Assembly: GCA_020650975.1 (NCBI GenBank)
Contig: JAIPMN010013775.1
Span: 1-25,128, forward strand
Reading direction: 5' to 3'
Length of the DNA: 25,128 nt
Source of the DNA: Apostichopus californicus
Taxonomy: Eukaryota > Echinodermata > Holothuroidea > Aspidochirotida > Stichopodidae
Shown here in pieces: positions 10,661 to 21,417 of this stretch. The notes beneath the pieces were generated by a model. It saw only the letters and a list, made by a program, of their open reading frames with translations, had not been told where the DNA came from and ran no database searches. Both the position numbers and the translations under genes were made by a program. Numbering within the stretch: position 1 is the first letter of the stretch; every line of letters starts with the position of its first letter.

Positions 10661-13600
10661 GTAAATAAAAAATAAAAAAACTTGAGGTTCATGACAGTAT
10701 GATTACCAAGTAAAGGTCTACCCTTATTGAATATAAACTTGTGGGAAATTGACAAAATGTCATTGTTTATTCCCGCCTAGAAGGAGGAAACAAATATTCG
10801 TGCAAATAGGAATCTTCTAAATCACAAAGCATGCTTGGAGGCCACAAACCACCTGAATTTAGTTCAAACATACAATGAAGTGATATGTAAGCCACAAACG
10901 GTGACTGGGATAATTTTGCAAGTCATATTAAAGTACTTTATCCAACAAATTTTTCTATAGATGACAACATATCCAATGAGCTTGTTGGTTTTATGTTAAT
11001 AATGCCATCAGAAACAGCTGGGCCACGAAGCTGTGTCAGCTGGTTGAGAACCGAGTACGTTCCAAATTAATTCAATGCTCACTTCTTTGCAGCTTAAACT
11101 TTGAATTTATTTTTTTTCTTCTTTGTCAAATTTTAGGCAAATACAAAAGTTTTTCGATGCTTGTATTTTAAGATGGACTTTGGAAATGGTTATACAAAAT
11201 ATACTGTATACAGTTGGCAATATAGGAATGCCAATGCTGTAAGTTAACTTAGAGAAAAAGCAGTAACATTGAAATGAGTTGAGAGAATATACATATATGT
11301 GTGTATACAAGTCCTATTGGAACAAATGACAAAAGTTGTCCGTAAGCTTTTTCAATATCACTTCCCTTCCGTTTTGGTTCAAGGTAAAGTTTATTAAAAA
11401 TCCAGTATAAATACATGTATGAAAGTACATATTTATAAATAGGATATGAAAAGCAGTTAAGAGTTATAAAGCTCAAAACTACATGTACAGATAATAAATC
11501 GAAAGTTAATAAATGAGATAAAGTACCATCTCTCCGTTCTAATGATAGTCTTTGCAGTAGTGAAGCATACACAGTTTTTGTTTTAACTAGTACAGTATGT
11601 TAAACATATGTATCAAAAATAATATGTGTACAATTTTTAGTTTTTTTTATAATATGATATGAAACAAGATAGATCTAGAAGAATCTTCTTGGATTATTTC
11701 TTTTTTCTTTACATTGATGACAAGCGATGGTGGAGCTGCTATAGTATTATAACCATGTTACTGGACAATGATAAACAAAGTGATTTTTAGCATGAAAGAT
11801 CTGCTGTATTGGCTCCAAGTAAAGCATCCCAAATCTAGAAAAGTTTTTTTATTACGTAGTTGACCTCAAAATTTACAATTAGCCTGCATAGCTTCTTAAC
11901 ACCATTAGGCTCTTTGTGTAAGCACTGTGTGGAAATATGTTCATGTCTACAGTGTAGTTAATCATACAGCATTCACACATATACCCTCATACAAGAAAAA
12001 ATATGTGGCAGGCTTTGCAGACTTATTGGTTAAAAGAGACCATTTTAGGACCAAGGCAGGTCAATTACATTATCTCAAGAAACTTTTTCCATGATAGCGT
12101 GCTATAGTTGGGGTCTATACTGTACAGTACCTTTCAGTATACTTTTGATGTCAGGTTTATTTTGCCTTACTCTAGTGTAGTTATGAAAGTCCCAAGAGTG
12201 CTGTAAAGTGATCTTCACAGCAATTATGCCAAAATATGATATACATGAACAGAGTAGGCCTAGGCTATCTAGTCCCTGGCTAGGACCTTGGTCTACCTGG
12301 ATTAGTTTAAACTACATAGGCACTAGTGAAATGGAATATTAGATTTACTGGGGGGAAAAACACAAGCAAACATTGTTGCTGTTGGGAAAATTGGCTTGGC
12401 TTACTTTTGTAATGTTCTGGAAACATTGGCCATACAATCTACAGAATGCCTATGCCAGCCTCGGAGCTTATCTACTTTTCCTGCCTGCAGTGTCTTATTA
12501 ATTATCTTAGCTTACACCACCGACTTAGTTAGGCCTGTATGTTACCAAAGATAGCAAGGAAGTACGATCTTTCGTCAAATTGTATGTAGGCCTAAATTGG
12601 AAACTGTGGGTGCCTGTCACGTTAGTAAGTGGTGCCTGGCACTTAATAACACTGACAACTAAATACTCAGCACTAAAAAAGATTTCTCTCCTTTTGACCT
12701 TACAACTTACAAGAAATGAAGGATGACTAAGTTACAGAAGGCTAACTTTGGTACACGGCACCAGTTGAACAAGAGGTGTAATGTTAGGCCCTGGTCTGGT
12801 TTCTCTGTTGGCAGTGCCCTCCTCTTCTTTGGCCAAGTTGTTTGATCTTTCTGTTATTGTTGGTCAAATGTACCGAAACGATAGCAGAATGTCAAACTAC
12901 TGTTGTTGTTTACGATTATGAAGTCAGATCTGATTAACAGAAGGCTGTCGCATAACACATGTACGTGTATGACGGAATGCGGAAGTTAGTACAACAGAGG
13001 GAAGCAATTTCTTTTAGTCGTATGCGACCTGATTAAATTCGCGCGCGTTTCGCTGTATTTGTATATTATTACTCGCTGTATTATTATATCCATAGAATTT
13101 TTCGCTGTATTTGTATATTATTATATCCATAGAAATTTTCTATGATTATATCCTAAAACCAGAAGAAAGGGTTATTCACTCGGGCTTAACGTAACGAAGT
13201 CAAACCGTACTTTCAGCATGTAGCAGAGGACAGCATCAACGATAACGAAACCAAACAGTGTAACGACAACTGCATATTTCCATAAAACGGTAGGCCTACG
13301 AAGTACGATTACGACTTCCAACTTTTGTGAATGACTGTTTGTGCACCTAACGTATTCTAAGCGTCCTGTAATAACCAAAATTACTGTACTATAGAGCTAC
13401 TACTATAGTACTAGACTATGTTTGGTAATGTTGCAGCTTAAGTGTAGTCGACACTAAACCTAACTTTTCTGATCATACTCACATAATTGTACCACTTGTG
13501 TTATAACTTAATGTGTTGTACGTTGGAGCTGTGTCACTCAGGCTACGGTTATAATGCATAGATCATGCAAGTAAAGGGTTGTAACAAACCTACGAATTTC

Positions 13601-14175
13601 ATGTTGTCAAATATTGCAAATACAAACTGTGCAATATGCATGTACCAATTACCTTTTCTGTCCATATCTCAGAAAGGAATAAACATATCCCTCATCAAAC
13701 TAAAAACAAATCTGATTAGTTTCTGAAGTCATTTTTTCTCAGAATACAACCAGATGGAAACAGATTCATAGCACTGGTGCATACTGTCAAATGTTTACTC
13801 TGGGCACTAAGTGATTCTTTCAAACTTTCAAAGAAATATGTACCAATGGCATTGAATCATAGTAAGTTATTAGACCCTTTTTGTCATCTGTGAAGTATAG
13901 ATTGCTATGTGCAGTGGAGGCTGCTGTGCATATGAAACTGGTGTTGAATGTATAGTACTTGTAGGTCCCCTGGTTCCACATATTTCAAACAAGTTATACA
14001 TACCATTTCTTCTTTATTTCAATCAAAACAATACAAAGGGATAAAATTTAACATAAGTGTGAGAACATCATGTTGGCAGAAAAACAGTATGAAAAAGATA
14101 TTAAATCAAATTTGAGTGGGATCATTTTACAACATCATCTGTAGACTGGATTTCAATCACTTCCTTTTCTTCCAG
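10661..14175. other. Long non-coding stretch between the PX gene exon and gene A
   Basis: No confident coding exon. The PX gene (leftward) and gene A (rightward) are divergent, so this interval should hold the promoters and untranslated first exons of both. The most promoter-like patch is near 12950-13060, the only place here with clustered CpGs (GCGCGCG at about 13040-13047) and an ETS-type CGGAAGT at 12980-12986. That reading is weak. A local duplication sits at 13048-13140. A minus-strand ORF at 13172-13378 encodes a hydrophobic segment and is discussed under findings. Confidence 0.4.
13048..13140. repeat. Two-copy local direct repeat
   Basis: 'tttcgctgtatttgtatattatta' occurs at about 13048 and again at about 13099. 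Each copy is followed by 'tatatccatagaa', with a 15-bp 'ctcgctgtattatta' insertion in the first. It is a short tandem duplication with no evident role. Confidence 0.85.
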
Positions 14176-14233
14176 ACCTCCCACAAGGTGAAAAGGCTTG
14201 ACCATTCCTAGGTTACTGTAAATCGTTCTGAAT

Positions 14234-16014
14234 ATGGCAGAAAGGACACCTGGCGGAACTCGCTTCCAAACCATTCTAAAGTATAGGAGGACAGTCTTGG
14301 CAAATAATATATCGATGGAGCTTAGTTCATTGCTGATTGAAAATGGAATTATTGAACCAGCTGATCAAGAAAAATTGAATCAAGTTAAGGAACATGCTGG
14401 CCTAATGGTAATGTATTAAATATTTGGTCACAAAGCCCTGATGTTAATTGCACTATATTCGGTCAATTTCTTTCCAAATTTCATGACAGACATACTTGAC
14501 ACATTTAACAATAAATAATCTACTCCATCTGCATGGGGCAGCCGCGGCAAAACAAGTACAGTATTGTCCACATTGTTCCTCAGCTTGTGCTCTCATTGAT
14601 TTTAGAAATTGAATTAGCTGTGTGATCCCTTTATTAATATTGTTTACTTTTGATTACAGTGAAATATCTGGTAAGAATACCTGCACTACAATTGAATGTT
14701 GCTTCATTTAATATTGTCCCTAACTGCAAAGAAAGTTCCTTTAACTCATCTCAAGTTGCAAATTTATCAAAGTCAGATACCTCCTATACCTATATACTCT
14801 GCCAATTTACTTCATTTACTTATTGCAGCCTGACTATCAATCATGTAATTTCATCGTTTATTTAATGATGTCTGAATATCCCATGTATATGGTTGATCAG
14901 AGTGAAATTAAGGTGTTTCTGCCTATTAATTTTTTTTTCTGTACATAATGACTTTTCTTTTTTGTAGTTTGTCGATCTGCTTTCTGTAAAATGTTATGTC
15001 TAATTTTCTGAATTTCTGTTTGATACACCAATCACTAAAACATATTTTACAAATGTATAATTGTATCATGAAGCAAACTAGATAAAGAAAATAAATGATG
15101 TTGTTATCTATTTTGATATTTAGGCAAGCCAAAAAGAATTTGCAGACATTCTGATTCAGAAAAGTGATTGGATGGAAGAAGAGATCAGAGACTTTCGAAC
15201 ATGCCTTGAAAAACTTAACCTTGAAGTTTTAATTAGCAAGATCTTTCTGGAGGAAATATCTGAAGATGGTAAGATGTTAAACATGCCTCTTGTCCACACT
15301 TCCAACAACAATCCAAGTAGTATTGCATGAATTCAGATCATATTATCAATGTCAGGTCAAAGGTCATTTTAGAACTATTGTAACATACAAGCAGCTAGTA
15401 AAACAAATGTGATATTGCTGTTATAATCACTGTAACCAAGTCAAATGACATTCCACATTCAGCTGTTTGTAGAGAAGATAAGGGCGTGGAGGGGACAGTT
15501 GTTCCCCTCTTAATAGCAAAAAGGCCATACCTTTAACTCACCCCCTCCAACCCCTCCACAGAGGCAAACACCTTGCTCCTTTTCCCATTAATTTTCTAGT
15601 GTTAACTATTACAAATGTTAAGATATTTTACATGACTGTTAACATGATCCTTGTCAAAGGTGTCAATACCATGGTGTGTATGGGTCCCATTAGGGATGCT
15701 AGCCAGCAGCCAGCCCTTTGTACCAAATCAATGATGCCTGAGCACTATATCATTACTAATAGAGTTTGGGAATCCTACACTTTTCCTACTCTGTGGTATT
15801 AAGTCCTAGGATAACGAAAAACATGTTATCGGTCATTGCAATGATAATTAATACTCTCAAGTAAAACCTTTCTGATTTTATTTCCATTTCAGAAAAACTA
15901 AAAAAAGAGGGCAGAAGTTCAAATGAAAGGGAAGGTAACAGTGACATTCATATCACAGTAGAAGGAGATGGTAACCAAGTCACCAGTAACAACGTAATTT
16001 ACATTAATCATTGA
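14234..16014 (+). CDS. Gene A: CARD domain protein with C-terminal RHIM-like motif (three coding exons, 146 aa)
   Basis: Coding exons are 14234-14407, 15124-15268 and 15893-16014 (TGA at 16012-16014). Exon 1 is preceded by a strong pyrimidine tract and acceptor (ttccttttcttccag, AG at 14174-14175), so the 5' UTR is split. The ATG has A at -3 and G at +4. Donors are ATG|GTAATG (phase 0) and GATG|GTAAGA (phase 1); acceptors are tatttag and ttccatttcag. All three exons join in one frame. Residues ~12-100 read as a CARD: 'ILKYRRTVL' for helix 1, 'LSSLLIENGIIEPADQEKL' for helices 2-3, then 'FADILIQK' and 'FRTCLEKLNLEVLISKI' for helices 4-6. A charged linker (EKLKKEGRSSNEREG) leads to residues 125-145, ITVEGDGNQVTSNNVIY, a RHIM-like amyloid motif. 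No enzymatic domain, signal peptide or membrane segment is present. It is probably a cytosolic adaptor of innate immune or cell-death signalling. It is a paralogue of gene B downstream on the opposite strand. Confidence 0.8.
14408..15123 (+). other. Intron 1 of gene A (716 bp, phase 0)
   Basis: GT-AG intron interrupting the CARD between helix 3 and helix 4, the same place as in gene B. A small ORF at 14650-14865 within it is AT-rich and unremarkable. Confidence 0.75.
15269..15892 (+). other. Intron 2 of gene A (624 bp, phase 1)
   Basis: GT-AG intron separating the CARD exon from the RHIM-like exon. An ORF at 15599-15802 lies inside it. I see no splice sites or domain to support it as an alternative exon. 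Confidence 0.75.
15946..16008 (+). other. RHIM-like/amyloid motif of gene A
   Basis: The encoded ITVEGDGNQVTSNNVIY has alternating hydrophobics and the G-x-x-N core. RHIMs have the core I/V-Q-I/V-G-x-x-N-x-hydrophobic, as in RIPK1 and RIPK3. Here one residue (E) sits between the V and the G, which makes it closer to the fungal PP motif and the related bacterial amyloid signalling motifs. It forms the extreme C-terminus, as expected for a templating tail. Confidence 0.6.
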
Positions 16015-16136
16015 AGCTGATCCAGACAATATCAGCAACATATAACTGATGGCGGATGATAGTCCTGGAGGTATCACTTGGAAAGTGTGTGCTGTCCTGT
16101 GATGTAATGATCAAACCATAAAGTTTGTTTAATAAC

Positions 16137-16142
16137 AATAAA
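16137..16142 (+). terminator. Polyadenylation signal of gene A
   Basis: A canonical AATAAA 123 bp after the stop codon, followed by an 'actttgtcattgtt' GT/T-rich stretch suitable for cleavage. It implies a 3' UTR of roughly 150 nt. Further AATAAA words near 16624 and 16755 could give longer forms. Confidence 0.6.
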
Positions 16143-16159
16143 CACAACTTTGTCATTGT

Positions 16160-18556
16160 TACATCAAATCATAGCTCCTTCCAATGGACTGACTGTTGCA
16201 GCTGGAAAATGTAAATTTTATCTCCACAAGATTGATATCATCGTAGGCAGATGGTAACGTCTTCGTCTAGTAAGCCTATTCTATGGTAAACTTTACAAGT
16301 ATTCACAAGTACTTGTTTGAGTTTTAATTTGGAAATGAGGACATTTCCTGTCATGGGTAAATCCTGTGTGAAGCGTATTCTAGTTTGTGTTGACGTGTTG
16401 TTTACTTGTTAATCAAAAATAAGTCTTACATTATTATGACAACTGTAGTCCCAATGCTGTGTTCTCCACTTGGGAATAGCAGTTCTCTGCTGTAGGTGTT
16501 ACCTGCGTCGTAACTGAAATAATTCAATTAATTTCATGGGAATAGAAGATCAGAGAAAAGAAATTCATATTTTTTTAGCTTTTAATTTGTATCCCTGTTG
16601 TTGAATTTATTAAGCCAAATTGAAATAAATATTTGCTTTAAATACCAATTTCAATGTATCCATAAAATTTCATAAAGTTTTAGCTGAGTTCAATGAAGTT
16701 TATGCTATTTTATAATATAATTATTGTATCATAATTGATGTTGCATTGAAAAAATAAACAAAGCAAATTTAACTGTTTCCATCCTCCACACATATAGAAT
16801 GGTTCTCCTTTCTTCTGCCTACTGGTATTGTTATAGCAGCCCTTTTCAGTTTCGATTGTAAATCCATACAGTGCTTTTGTCACTTTTAAGACCCCTTTGC
16901 AGCTAAGCAGAGAGAGAGAGACAAAAATTGGGGATGCTATTTCTTAGCATGATGCTTCTCTTAGGTAAGCCCACCTGTATCGTTTTATAGTAAAATCAGT
17001 GTCAATTAAATAAATAAAACTGACTTAATAACTTTCAAGCTCATACTTAAAAGTTACATTGCTAACCTTTCCACAAAATTCCCTCAACAAATATAGGCAA
17101 TATTCTACGCACACTGTTTTGTAGTTACGTGAGCAATGCCACAACTTTTTAATGAGCCTCCACAGTTAACAACAGTTATTCATTAAACTCTTTAGAGCAA
17201 ACCATGTTAGGCTGGTTTCACCTACTGTTTGATTAGATCTATGAAACATGTTGAAATGTTTCAGTCATGTTGATGTGTTTCAGACATGTTGATATGTTTC
17301 AGACATGTCAAATCCATTGTGACATTAGACGCTGTTGATGGCATCGTTATCTGGTGGAACTACACATATTGGTTAAAGTAAAGATAATTATATATAAAAA
17401 TTCTAAATAATTGTTTCAGTTATTGGTTGGTTCAATGTATGCACCATGAAGGATGAAATACAACAAAAACTTCAAAGGTTTGTCGATAGCCCCCTCCTCC
17501 CCTCCCCAGCAAAAAAGTATCATGAAAATGTTTAGGGACACAAAATTGGATGTATTTAAATAGCAAAGTAGTTCACGCTATTTCCTGTAAATCACTTTTG
17601 GTAGCCTTGAGGCTTTTACCATTGTTTGGATTTTAAATGGCTTTGTAAGAATGAAACAAATTAAGAACACAATGCAATAGCTTCTGTTCAAGTGTTTGAT
17701 CTAGAAGTTATGATTTAATGACTATTTCACATTCTCATTGGTAAGAGCAGTTTAAAAGAACAGAAAATGCTTAGAAAAGGTATAAAATGTTTTACAGTGA
17801 AAGTGATAATTGGTCCACTCTATAAAAAGCTGGAATCATTATTTGAATCCAAATCTTATCTTTGGATCAACATATATGAACAGAATAGATGAAAAAATAT
17901 ATTTAAAAGATAAAGAAGCTGCCAGTTGTGAAAAATCTAAGACCTATTGTACAGTACCTATACCTACCTGGCAACCCCCCCCCTCATTGTATTTCTTGGC
18001 AACTTTCTCGGATATTTTCTAACGTTCTGTATCCAGGTTTCTTTTCGAACATGTAATCTGTATTAATGTTATAAGATATTACATGTGAGATTAGAAGTTC
18101 CCATCCTGTGGCAAGACATAAAATTGCAAAACTCAAATAAAACCATGAGGGTAGGCAGGTATACTTCTAGATTATTAAGTAGCCTTGACTTAATTAACAT
18201 TTTACAATATTGTTCCCACCCCTCCCCCATCTACCACAGTCTCTTGCACAGAGACATACATGTATCTTGAAAGCATTCCACAATGTCTGGTAATTAATTG
18301 CAGGGTCAGAACCTCCTCGAGTGGATTTTGTAAGGCTTTTAGAAGATATTTCAGCTATAACTGAGGGCCAACAATGATGACCATTTTTATAATGTTCACA
18401 TACTGGTCTGTATTCCACTGCATATTACAGGGCACCAGAACAAGGTCATCACTTTTTAACAAACCAAAAGTTGACTGTCTGGCTTTCATAACCATGTATC
18501 ACACATTGTGATAAAGTGGATCTACATTCATGAGTTTTTACTAATGTTTGAAGACT
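16160..18556. other. Region between the convergent genes A and B
   Basis: Contains the 3' flanks of both genes. No exon or RNA gene is supported. It holds an AG microsatellite at 16909-16920, a 19-bp tandem repeat at 17248-17304 and C-rich runs near 17495 and 17972. I found no AATAAA on the minus strand in the first ~400 bp after the gene B stop codon. Gene B may use a variant signal or a long 3' UTR reaching into this interval. Confidence 0.45.
17248..17304. repeat. Three-copy 19-bp tandem repeat
   Basis: Units ATGTTGAAATGTTTCAGTC, ATGTTGATGTGTTTCAGAC and ATGTTGATATGTTTCAGAC follow one another directly, then a partial copy (atgtcaa). This is a short minisatellite. Confidence 0.9.
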
Positions 18557-21382
18557 TCACTTTGATGACCCTTTTGATGTGTTGTTGTAAGTTATTGTGT
18601 TGCCCGTCATTACAACATTATTGTTTCCTTTCACATCAATGACCAATTTCTTTTTTTGCTTGAATTCACCTTCCACTGGCATTTTTCTCTTTTGTGAGGT
18701 CGTGGTGGTTGTTATGATCACATTACCATCGTCAGCAGAATCACTATCCTCATCTAAAATAATTACAGGAGAGTAAAACAAGAAAGAAATGGTCAAGTAA
18801 TTTACAAAATCCAAAACTTTCTACACTGGACTGAAAGATCCAAATGCAATAGGTCATAATGATGTGCTATAATGGTTAACCCACTCGGTCAAAATAAGTG
18901 AGATGGTGCAAAAAAATCAGATATTCAGTTCTAAATTTACCTGAATAAAGCAACTTTTAACTTTAAAATGATACCAAGATCTATAATCAACTATGTTGGA
19001 TGTATTTGAGTCTTGTAATGACTAAGAACTCGTTGGATATAATTTGGCTTTTTGGAAAATGTTTTGAGGAAAACTGTTAAATTTCACTGTCGTTGGGCAA
19101 TGTTTCAAACATTGGTCATTCTCTGATGTTTGTATGGTTAGCACAACATCTCACATCAAACAATACATTTGAAAATAACATCTTACATCTCCGATGATCA
19201 AACACAACAAATATTGTGCACATCATCTAACATCAATCAGCACATGTCGAATACAACATCTCGCATCAAACAGAACATGTGATACAACATCTCACATCAA
19301 ACACGACACTGAACACCAACATCTAACATTGATCAGCACAAATTGAGCATCTCACATCAAGCATGTTGTGCAAATTTCACATCAATCAGCACATGTAAAG
19401 TATGTTGAATACAATATCTTGCATCAAATAACACGTGAACAGTGACATTAAAAGGAAAAATTTTCATTGAAATTGAATGAGTAAAATACAAGATCAACCA
19501 GACATATGCAGTCAACTCATTCCAAACCATGCAAATCAACATTTTCAAATGTAGCGTACCCTCAATTTTCTTCATTTCCTTCCGGAGCCCAGCGGGCATT
19601 TTATTCATATCAGTGTTGTCGAGTTTCTCCGTCAGATCCTCTCGTTTGATTTCGGAATTAATCGCATCTTTGAAAACCTGGAAGGCGCTCCTTCCTTTAG
19701 ATTCTAACATATTAAGTAAAGCTTCAGTTTTGTCCTGTAAAGAAAGAGAAGACATATTTTGTTTATGAGTACTTACATAATAAGGATATAAAGTTGTAAA
19801 CTTTGACGGAAAATGCTAGCATACTGTCATTTACTCCAGGCCGTTTCTCTTTGCTGTGTTTGTAATCTCCATTCGTCAAAGAAAACTACTCCATATGGTA
19901 CACATCAAGCACAAACAGCAGTACAGCTGGATGCAGCCACAAACAACTATATTTACCTAAGTTACCTCGCAAGTCCCCATTTATACACCTCAGGGGTGGA
20001 CAGAGGCAATGGAGATAAAAGTGTCTTGCCCACCATGGACACAATGTAATGATCTGGCCAGGCTTCCTACCTGCATAGATCACAAGTCTACTGCCTTAAC
20101 CACTTGACCCAGTCCTTATTCATATTCAAGCATAGTTACCTGTACTCGTTATCACCATCACTGACCTGTACTCGTTCTAATCGCGGATATTTAAACAGCT
20201 GGCACTCATTGTTACAGCCTTGTACTTGTAGGTTGACTCAAGTCAATACCAAGAGCAATTCTACTTGTACTCACATTCACGCTTGTTGTATTGATACCAC
20301 AAGTCTGCTCATTTGAACTATTTTGACATGACTATGAGACTTGCCTTCCCAACAGATTAACTCAATGAACTATTAGTGCTTTGAAATATTGACTCTTGAT
20401 CGAATAGTACTTTCGCTATTTGTCAATTCTGTCCAGGTTATAATATGCAAAGAAGGTTAGGCTCTACGTAACATCTGCTATGAGAAGATCGAGGGATCAT
20501 AGTCAACGGATTCATCAAGCAGAGGTTGATTGCTTGTAGATCAATTGCATGACAACATTACAATGTCTAGTTTCATCAATTCTTCTCCCTCCATAAATAT
20601 TGATGTCAATCTGGACCATACAGCACCTACAAGCTGAATCACTGAATCACCCATTGTGAGTTGGATTGAAGAGGTAATCTTAGGGTTGATGTTTGGTGAT
20701 TGCTTAGTCATAGGAACCTTTTGAGTTGAGTATGATTTGGTTTGATGCCATTTAATTCTTAACTCCCACAACAGTATAGGCTTTACCTGAAAAGTTTCAT
20801 TTCACTTACTAACTGAAAATGTCAAAAGTTTGTTGAAAATGTTTTCGTTTTATTTTCATGTAATATATGTGAGCAATACTACTCTGAAAAGGTGTTTGTG
20901 AGGAGGAATGTTGAGAACCCAATATGAATAATTTATTGCTCACTGATTATTCTACATTGGGTATCAAATATTTTTAGATTTAGATTTTTTAGATCTTTTT
21001 TAGATAGAAAAAGATTTATTGGTTTCATCCATTGCATTTCAAATAATGTAAGGTCTAGTCAATTTTACAGAACAATTTGGAAAAATCAGAAAACCAAAGG
21101 ATGCCATTCCCATAACCTCCGAACTTAATTTAGAAGTCTAAACAACAACCTGCAGACTGTCCTTAAAAGGCAACACTGAAAGTTTTGCTTCACTGTTATA
21201 CCTTATGTTCACACATTGAAGAAAAATGAAGTAACCTTTGACGTGTCTTTGCTTCCAATACGCTCAGCGTCTTCTGGGGTTAAAACCCCTTCTTGTATAA
21301 GATATGGACAAATCTCCCCTGTATCTATGTCCAGCAGGGCGACACGGTTATTCCGCAATCTCCACTTATCTCTGGGATCCAT
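18557..21382 (-). CDS. Gene B: CARD domain protein with acidic/basic linker and C-terminal RHIM-like motif (three coding exons, 172 aa)
   Basis: On the minus strand the coding exons are 21382-21236, 19734-19560 and 18753-18557 (TGA at 18559-18557). The first exon follows an acceptor, TTTCCAATTTCAG (AG at 21419-21418). An in-frame TAA lies 24 nt upstream of the ATG, which has G at -3 and G at +4, so this start is firm. Donors are AAG|GTTACT (phase 0) and GAGG|GTACGC (phase 1); acceptors are TTCTCTTTCTTTACAG and TTATTTTAG. Residues ~5-95 form a clear CARD: RVALLDIDTGEICPYLIQEG, 'VLTPEDAERI', then 'LLNMLESKGRSAFQVFKDAI' and 'EDLTEKL'. The linker has an acidic stretch (DEDSDSADD), five threonines and basic clusters (QKRK, KQKKK). 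Residues 144-165 hold the motif IDVKGNNNVVMTGNTITY. No effector domain is present. It is inferred to be an adaptor and a paralogue of gene A, with the same intron phases and domain order. Confidence 0.85.
18581..18646 (-). other. RHIM-like/amyloid motif of gene B
   Basis: IDVKGNNNVVMTGNTITY aligns with ITVEGDGNQVTSNNVIY of gene A as I-x-V-x-G-x-x-N-x-V, then a conserved N and I/x-x-Y. The 'GNNN' core resembles the RIPK3 RHIM core. Eight to ten ordinary residues (TSKGSSK and neighbours) follow, so the motif is near, not at, the end. It is confined to exon 3. Confidence 0.65.
18754..19559 (-). other. Intron 2 of gene B (806 bp, phase 1)
   Basis: GT-AG intron between the CARD-encoding and RHIM-like exons. 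More than a third of it is the degenerate minisatellite at 19144-19440. Confidence 0.75.
19144..19440. repeat. Degenerate minisatellite, ~32-bp unit, about nine copies
   Basis: Repeated variants of 'aacatctcacatcaaacagaacatgtgaata' recur every 28-45 bp. The constant parts are 'acatct(c/a)(a/g)catcaa' and 'cagcacatgt'. It lies wholly within intron 2 of gene B, ending about 120 bp from the donor side. The open frame that reads leftward from exon 2 into it has no domain and is intron read-through. Confidence 0.85.
19735..21235 (-). other. Intron 1 of gene B (1501 bp, phase 0), containing a SINE
   Basis: GT-AG intron splitting the CARD between helices 3 and 4. It carries the SINE at 19890-20115. 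The remaining ~1.1 kb has no other feature; a minus-strand ORF at 20541-20771 has no supporting signal. Confidence 0.75.
19890..20115 (-). mobile_element. tRNA(Ser)-headed SINE in intron 1 of gene B
   Basis: On the minus strand the head (20115 leftward) reads GGACTGGGTCAAGTGGTTAAGGC, like the D-arm/box A of tRNA-Ser. The box B is badly eroded. The body has the hallmark words 'gtgtccatggtgggcaagacactttatc', 'attgcctctgtccacccc' and 'gtgtataaatgggg', typical of a SINE family common in marine invertebrates. It lies in the same orientation as gene B. Confidence 0.6.
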
Positions 21383-21417
21383 CACTTTCAACTTCGCTGT
21401 CAATTAATCTAAGCAAT

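Noticed and set aside
15599..15802. ORF within intron 2 of gene A
   Set aside because: No acceptor/donor pair in a compatible phase and no recognisable domain.
19357..19559. Continuation of the open frame past gene B exon 2
   Set aside because: The CARD-like sequence stops at the GGTACG donor. Beyond it the frame runs into minisatellite DNA, while splicing at that donor joins exon 3 in frame.
21383..21403. Seven extra N-terminal codons for gene B, starting at TTG
   Set aside because: The codon at 21403-21401 is TTG and is preceded directly by an in-frame TAA. The first ATG, at 21382, has a good context.
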